Made by a program: the position numbers and the translations under genes. DNA of 64,000 nucleotides, taken from NCBI RefSeq assembly GCF_003697165.2, contig NZ_CP033092.2, forward strand, positions 3,968,001 through 4,032,000, read 5' to 3'. Source of the DNA: Escherichia coli DSM 30083 = JCM 1649 = ATCC 11775 (lineage in GTDB: Bacteria > Pseudomonadota > Gammaproteobacteria > Enterobacterales > Enterobacteriaceae). This document shows, piece after piece, positions 59,858-64,000 of the stretch. Below the pieces are notes generated by a model that saw only the letters and a list, made by a program, of their open reading frames with translations, made no database searches and was not told where the DNA came from. Numbering within the stretch: the stretch's first letter is position 1; each line of letters starts with the position of its first letter.

Positions 59858-59962
59858 TAAGGCTCCTGTAAAATCGTTCGAAGCAGGGAAAATAACGCAT
59901 GAGGCTACCTTGTATCCATTGCTTCTGGCAACATTAAGTCTCAAATTTTCAAAGGGTGGAAG

Positions 59963-60607
59963 ATGGCTCGCACAAAACTGAAATTCCGGCTGCATCGGGC
60001 AGTGATTGTCCTGTTCTGTCTTGCCTTGTTAGTGGCGCTGATGCAGGGAGCGTCATGGTTTAGTCAAAACCACCAGCGACAGCGTAATCCACAGCTGGAA
60101 GAACTGGCCCGCACCCTGGCGCGGCAGGTGACGCTAAACGTTGCACCGCGGATGCGTACCGACTCACCGGATGAAAAACGCATTCAGGCGATCCTCGATC
60201 AGTTAACGGATGAAAGCCGCATTCTCGACGCAGGCGTATATGATGAGCAAGGCGATCTTATCGCCCGTTCTGGCGAAAGCGTCGACGTGCGCGACCGACT
60301 GGCGCTCGACGGCAAAAAAGCGGGCGGCTATTTTAACCAGCAGATTGTCGAACCCATTGCGGGTAAAAACGGACCGCTCGGCTATCTGCGCCTGACGCTC
60401 GACACCCATACGCTCGCCACCGAAGCCCAACAGGTGGATAACACCACTAACATTTTACGCCTGATGTTGCTGCTCTCGCTGGCAATCGGCGTAGTGCTGA
60501 CCCGCACGCTGCTACAGGGTAAACGCACCCGCTGGCAGCAATCGCCCTTCCTGTTAACCGCCAGTAAACCGGTGCCGGAAGAGGAAGAAAGCGAGAAAAA
60601 AGAGTGA
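59963..60607 (+). CDS. ytjB: YtjB (Smp), inner-membrane protein
   Basis: 214 residues. One transmembrane helix near the N-terminus (about 13-33) and a second at about 164-182 flank a periplasmic region with a PAS-like VYDEQGDLIARSGES segment. The Smp_2 family is uncharacterised. It is divergent from serB and followed after 27 bp by lplA, probably co-transcribed. Confidence 0.9.
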   Translation: MARTKLKFRLHRAVIVLFCLALLVALMQGASWFSQNHQRQRNPQLEELARTLARQVTLNVAPRMRTDSPDEKRIQAILDQLTDESRILDAGVYDEQGDLIARSGESVDVRDRLALDGKKAGGYFNQQIVEPIAGKNGPLGYLRLTLDTHTLATEAQQVDNTTNILRLMLLLSLAIGVVLTRTLLQGKRTRWQQSPFLLTASKPVPEEEESEKKE

Positions 60608-60634
60608 CCCATTACTACAAGAAAGGAAATCGTT

Positions 60635-61651
60635 ATGTCCACATTACGCCTGCTCATCTCTGACTCTTACGACCCGTGGTTTAACCTGGCGGTAGAGGAG
60701 TGTATTTTTCGCCAGATGCCGGCTACGCAGCGCGTTCTGTTTCTCTGGCGCAATGCCGACACGGTAGTGATTGGTCGCGCGCAGAACCCGTGGAAAGAGT
60801 GTAATACCCGGCGGATGGAAGAAGATAACGTCCGCCTGGCGCGGCGCAGTAGCGGTGGCGGCGCAGTGTTCCACGATCTCGGCAATACCTGTTTTACCTT
60901 TATGGCTGGCAAGCCGGAGTACGATAAAACTATCTCCACGTCGATTGTGCTCAATGCGCTGAACGCGCTCGGCGTCAGCGCCGAAGCTTCCGGGCGTAAC
61001 GATCTGGTGGTGAAAACCGCCGAAGGCGATCGCAAAGTCTCAGGCTCGGCCTATCGCGAAACCAAAGATCGTGGCTTCCACCACGGCACTTTGCTGCTCA
61101 ATTCCGACCTTAGCCGCCTGGCAAACTATCTCAATCCGGATAAAAAGAAACTGGCGGCGAAAGGCATTACGTCGGTACGTTCCCGCGTGACCAACCTCAC
61201 CGAGCTGTTGCCGGGGATCACCCATGAGCAGGTTTGCGAGGCCATAACCGAGGCCTTTTTCGCCCATTATGGCGAGCGCGTGGAAGCGGAAATCATCTCC
61301 CCGAACAAAACGCCAGACTTGCCAAACTTCGCCGAAACCTTTGCCCGCCAGAGTAGCTGGGAATGGAACTTCGGTCAGGCTCCGGCATTCTCGCATCTGC
61401 TGGATGAACGCTTTACCTGGGGCGGCGTGGAACTGCATTTCGACGTTGAAAAAGGCCATATCACCCGCGCCCAGGTGTTTACCGACAGCCTCAACCCCGC
61501 GCCGCTGGAAGCCCTCGCCGGACGACTGCAAGGCTGCCTGTACCGCGCAGATATGCTGCAACAGGAGTGCGAAGCGCTGTTGGTTGACTTCCCGGAACAG
61601 GAAAAAGAGCTACGGGAGTTATCGGCATGGATGGCGGGGGCTGTAAGGTAG
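60635..61651 (+). CDS. lplA: LplA, lipoate-protein ligase A
   Basis: 338 residues. It activates free lipoate with ATP and attaches it to E2 and H proteins. Typical blocks are the [15 protein letters not shown] substrate loop (about 70-84) and the K-containing ...[11 protein letters not shown] segment (about Lys133). The accessory domain is the C-terminal 90 residues. GAAAGGAAA lies upstream of the start. Its stop codon directly abuts the stop of convergent yjjJ. Confidence 0.97.
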
Positions 61652-62983
61652 TTACCCGCCCATGCGGGCAACTTTCTCTTCGATTTGCCGGATTTTTTCC
61701 GGCATTTCTTGCGCAATGTGGCGAAACGCCTCGCTGATACGCGGATCTCTGGCGACCGTTTGCCAGAACTGCTGCGCCAGCGGGATCGCCGTTAACCAAG
61801 CGCTTTTACTGACGTTAAGATCAAACTTCACCTCAATGGCAGCATCACGCAGCATTCCAGCGCTGTTTGGTGCATAGACCATCGGCAGCATGTCGTAGAC
61901 GGGCGTCAGCGCAAATGGCGGTTCAGATAAATAAAACGATAAATTACCTGCGTGCATATCGCTGTTGGCGATAAGTCGCCCAAACGCCCAGATCACTTCT
62001 GTTTGCGCCACGCTCTGGTGAGTGACAAGTTGTTGCTCACACAAACGGCGCATAGCCTCCGGCCACGATCCCGGAGAAGAGATAAACTCACTCTGCACCG
62101 CCTCCAGCGACACAATGGGCAAGCGACCATCGTTACCTTTGCAGTCAAATCGTTCCGCTTCAAGGAATACCTGCCTGTTACTTGTTACAAGCACCGTTGA
62201 CTCGATGGCGTGGATCCCGCCGTCGCGCAGGATTTGCGCGGCAATAGATTCCGCAATAAGCAAGTCGCCCCAACGTTGGCTGACCGCGGTTTGCTGTGGC
62301 ACGGTGAATTTAACCAGCACATGTTTATTGCCTGACGGCGTTTGTGCATAGCAGGTAAATTTTGGCTGCTCACCGCCCGCAGAAGAACCCACAATTTCTC
62401 CTGCCAGTGCATCGCTTGCCAGTTGTTCGTAATGGGTGAGTTTTTGATCCAGAGGAATTGCCGCAGGGCGTTGTGCAGTAATCCATCGCTGATAATTCCC
62501 CTCCCCGACCAGCCAGCCGCCGGTGTATTCACCGCTAAATACGGTCAGGGCGTAGAGCACATCTTCTTCCTGCCAGAGACGGATATCTTCAGTAAGATTC
62601 AGTTGCGCGGCTAACTTCCTGCCCCACGCGCGCCCCAAAAACCCCTGCGGTCGCAGATCGGTCAAATACCAGGGCAAACCATCAAACCACCGTTCGTCGC
62701 CATCTGCGCCTGTTACCAGACAACTTCCCTGCGGCCAGCACAACCGGATGTCGGCGAATTTATGCGCCTTTCCGGCATCATCCACTCGCCATACGGGAAT
62801 ACGCTCAATTCCGCGATAAGGACGCAGCAGTGCATATCGCGTTGCCCGTGCTTTACCAAAGCGAATCACCCGATCTTCTCTGGCAACAAGGCGTGAGAAC
62901 GTCGCCTGACTGATTGCCAGACGCTGGCGCAATTCCGGGGCAGAACGCGGCCCTTGCAATAAAAGATCGGTCAATTCGCTCAT
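61652..62983 (-). CDS. yjjJ: YjjJ (HipH), HipA-like serine/threonine kinase toxin
   Basis: 443 residues. An N-terminal winged-HTH-like region (about 1-55, LRQRLAISQATFSRLVARE) precedes a HipA-like kinase. The glycine-rich loop is at 199-209 (GSSAGGEQPKF), the catalytic loop NSDMHAGN at 340-347 and the metal-binding equivalent YDMLPM at 363-368. Overproduction in K-12 is toxic with DNA effects. No HipB-like antitoxin gene is adjacent; the fused HTH may replace it. Three 12-bp direct repeats overlap its start. Confidence 0.92.
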   Translation of the reverse strand: MSELTDLLLQGPRSAPELRQRLAISQATFSRLVAREDRVIRFGKARATRYALLRPYRGIERIPVWRVDDAGKAHKFADIRLCWPQGSCLVTGADGDERWFDGLPWYLTDLRPQGFLGRAWGRKLAAQLNLTEDIRLWQEEDVLYALTVFSGEYTGGWLVGEGNYQRWITAQRPAAIPLDQKLTHYEQLASDALAGEIVGSSAGGEQPKFTCYAQTPSGNKHVLVKFTVPQQTAVSQRWGDLLIAESIAAQILRDGGIHAIESTVLVTSNRQVFLEAERFDCKGNDGRLPIVSLEAVQSEFISSPGSWPEAMRRLCEQQLVTHQSVAQTEVIWAFGRLIANSDMHAGNLSFYLSEPPFALTPVYDMLPMVYAPNSAGMLRDAAIEVKFDLNVSKSAWLTAIPLAQQFWQTVARDPRISEAFRHIAQEMPEKIRQIEEKVARMGG

Positions 62984-62986
62984 TAA

Positions 62987-63022
62987 TGAATAGATTCGTG
63001 AATAGATACTTGAATAGATTTA
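62987..63022. repeat. Three tandem 12-bp repeats upstream of yjjJ
   Basis: TGAATAGAT occurs at 62987, 62999 and 63011, exactly 12 bp apart, each followed by three variable bases. A fourth copy lies at 63076. The first begins four bases upstream of the yjjJ start codon. They look like iterated protein-binding sites rather than coding sequence, since they lie outside any gene. Confidence 0.8.
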
Positions 63023-63087
63023 TTAACACATTTCACTGAAAAGTATAGCGAAAATATTCAAGCTGGAGAGAGAAATGAATAGATAAT

Positions 63088-63118
63088 AAAAAGCCGGAGC
63101 AGTCTCCCACTCCGGCTT
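63088..63118 (-). terminator. deo operon terminator
   Basis: Minus strand AAGCCGGAG and CTCCGGCTT form a hairpin followed by TTTTATTAT, about 30 bp after the deoD stop. Confidence 0.9.
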
Positions 63119-63149
63119 CACACGACAATCGCCTTTCAGCAAAACACAA

Positions 63150-63869
63150 TTACTCTTTATCGCCCAGCAGAACGGATTCCAGTGCGATTTTGATCATGTC
63201 GTTGAAGGTAGTCTGACGCTCAGCGGCAGTGGTCTGCTCGTGAGTGCGGATGTGGTCAGATACGGTGCAGATGGTCAGGGCTTTCGCGCCAAATTCTGCA
63301 GCGACGCCGTAGATACCAGCCGCTTCCATTTCCACGCCGAGAATGCCGTATTTTTCCATCACGTCGAACATTTCGCCGTCCGGAGAGTAGAACAGGTCAG
63401 CGGAGAACAGGTTACCCACGCGAGCATCAATACCCAGTGCTTTAGCTGCATCTACTGCGTTACGCACCATGTCGAAGTCAGCGATAGCGGCAAAGTCATG
63501 GTCTTTAAAACGGATGCGGTTAACTTTGGAATCGGTGCAGGCACCCATACCGATAACGACGTCGCGCAGTTTTACGTGCGGCAGAACTGCGCCACAGGAA
63601 CCCACGCGGATAATTTTCTTCACGCCGAAATCGGTGATCAGTTCTTTGGTGTAGATGGAGCAGGACGGGATACCCATACCGTGACCCATTACGGAAATTT
63701 TGCGGCCTTTGTAAGTACCGGTGAAGCCCAGCATACCGCGAACGTTGTTCACTTCACGGGCATCTTCAAGGAAAGTTTCAGCAATATACTTCGCACGCAG
63801 CGGGTCGCCTGGCATCAAAACTACGTCAGCGAAATCGCCCATTTCTGCATTAATGTGTGGGGTAGCCAT
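63150..63869 (-). CDS. deoD: DeoD, purine nucleoside phosphorylase
   Basis: 239 residues from the ATG at 63869. It is a hexameric PNP that phosphorolyses purine (deoxy)nucleosides. Phosphate-binding RVGSCGAV and the base-binding VSDHIRTHE (Asp204 region) are present, and [10 protein letters not shown] contacts ribose. It follows deoB after 56 bp and is the last gene of deoCABD. Confidence 0.98.
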
Positions 63870-63925
63870 TGTTTTATCCTTTTTGTGACATAACAAAGGC
63901 GGAGTCAACGCTCCGCCCAAATCCA

Positions 63926-64000
63926 TCAGAACATGGCTTTGCCATATTCCATATCAGAAGTACCAAAATATTTTGCCAGAGTCTGGCCGATATCCGCGAA
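63926..64000 (-). CDS. deoB: DeoB, phosphopentomutase (3' end only)
   Basis: The last 24 codons and the TGA stop (63926-63928) of deoB; the frame runs off the window end. The encoded tail ends MEYGKAMF, as in E. coli DeoB. The enzyme converts ribose-1-phosphate or deoxyribose-1-phosphate to the 5-phosphates released by DeoD and DeoA action. Confidence 0.9.

Overview
This window is chromosomal DNA of Escherichia coli or a very close relative. The gene order, and protein sequences that match remembered K-12 products almost residue for residue, correspond to the K-12 region around the 0-minute point, read here in the opposite orientation to the usual K-12 numbering. The strain is not K-12 itself. 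It lacks the IS1 copy beside rpsT and the IS186 copy beside hokC. It carries an IS200, an extra DUF805 gene, a sulfatase/outer-membrane-channel insert and a toxin-antitoxin pair that K-12 does not have at these places. No tRNA, rRNA, prophage or CRISPR array was seen.

Layout. 1-5803: 3' part of the carnitine operon (caiA fragment, caiB, caiC, caiD, caiE) and its activator gene caiF. About 5980-6690: an IS200 inserted next to the carAB terminator. 6775-13902: carB, carA, dapB, a DUF805 membrane-protein gene and rihC. 13968-19997: the ispH-fkpB-lspA-ileS-ribF cluster plus yaaY, transcribed right to left. 20024-22590: rpsT, nhaR and nhaA. 22825-26487: accessory insert with a transposase-like zinc-ribbon protein, a periplasmic Ser-type sulfatase and a Tsx/OmpK-like outer-membrane protein. 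26937-27251: hokC/mokC/sokC toxin-antitoxin locus. 27356-37472: dnaJ, dnaK, yaaI, yaaW, satP, mog, talB, yaaJ, yaaA, yaaX. 37630-42515: the complete thr operon with leader and attenuator. 42729-48836: yjtD, yjjY, arcA and creDCBA. 49047-55439: rob, gpmB, yjjX, trpR, slt, ettA. 55495-56162: a HigBA-like pair (NadS-type antitoxin). 56205-64000: nadR, radA, serB, ytjB, lplA, yjjJ (hipH), deoD and the last codons of deoB.

How the genes work together. Most of the window is housekeeping: carbamoyl phosphate for arginine and pyrimidines (carAB), lysine/diaminopimelate and threonine biosynthesis (dapB, thrABC), isoprenoids, lipoprotein maturation, flavins and isoleucyl-tRNA (ispH to ribF), Hsp70 chaperones (dnaKJ), Na+/H+ homeostasis (nhaAR), redox and carbon-source regulation (arcA, creBC), NAD and purine salvage (nadR, deoD, rihC). 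Many regulatory sites can be read directly: ARG boxes at carA, sigma-32 promoters at dnaK, the thr attenuator, the trp operator at trpR and a CreB tag at creD.

The parts most worth a second look are accessory. They are the sulfatase insert at the nhaA-hokC junction, two 11-bp palindromes exactly 22 bp apart upstream of the HigBA-like pair, a 12-bp tandem direct repeat at the start of the HipA-like kinase gene yjjJ, and an uninterrupted hokC locus. None of them clearly proves an undescribed system. The sulfatase insert is the best candidate for unexplored biology.
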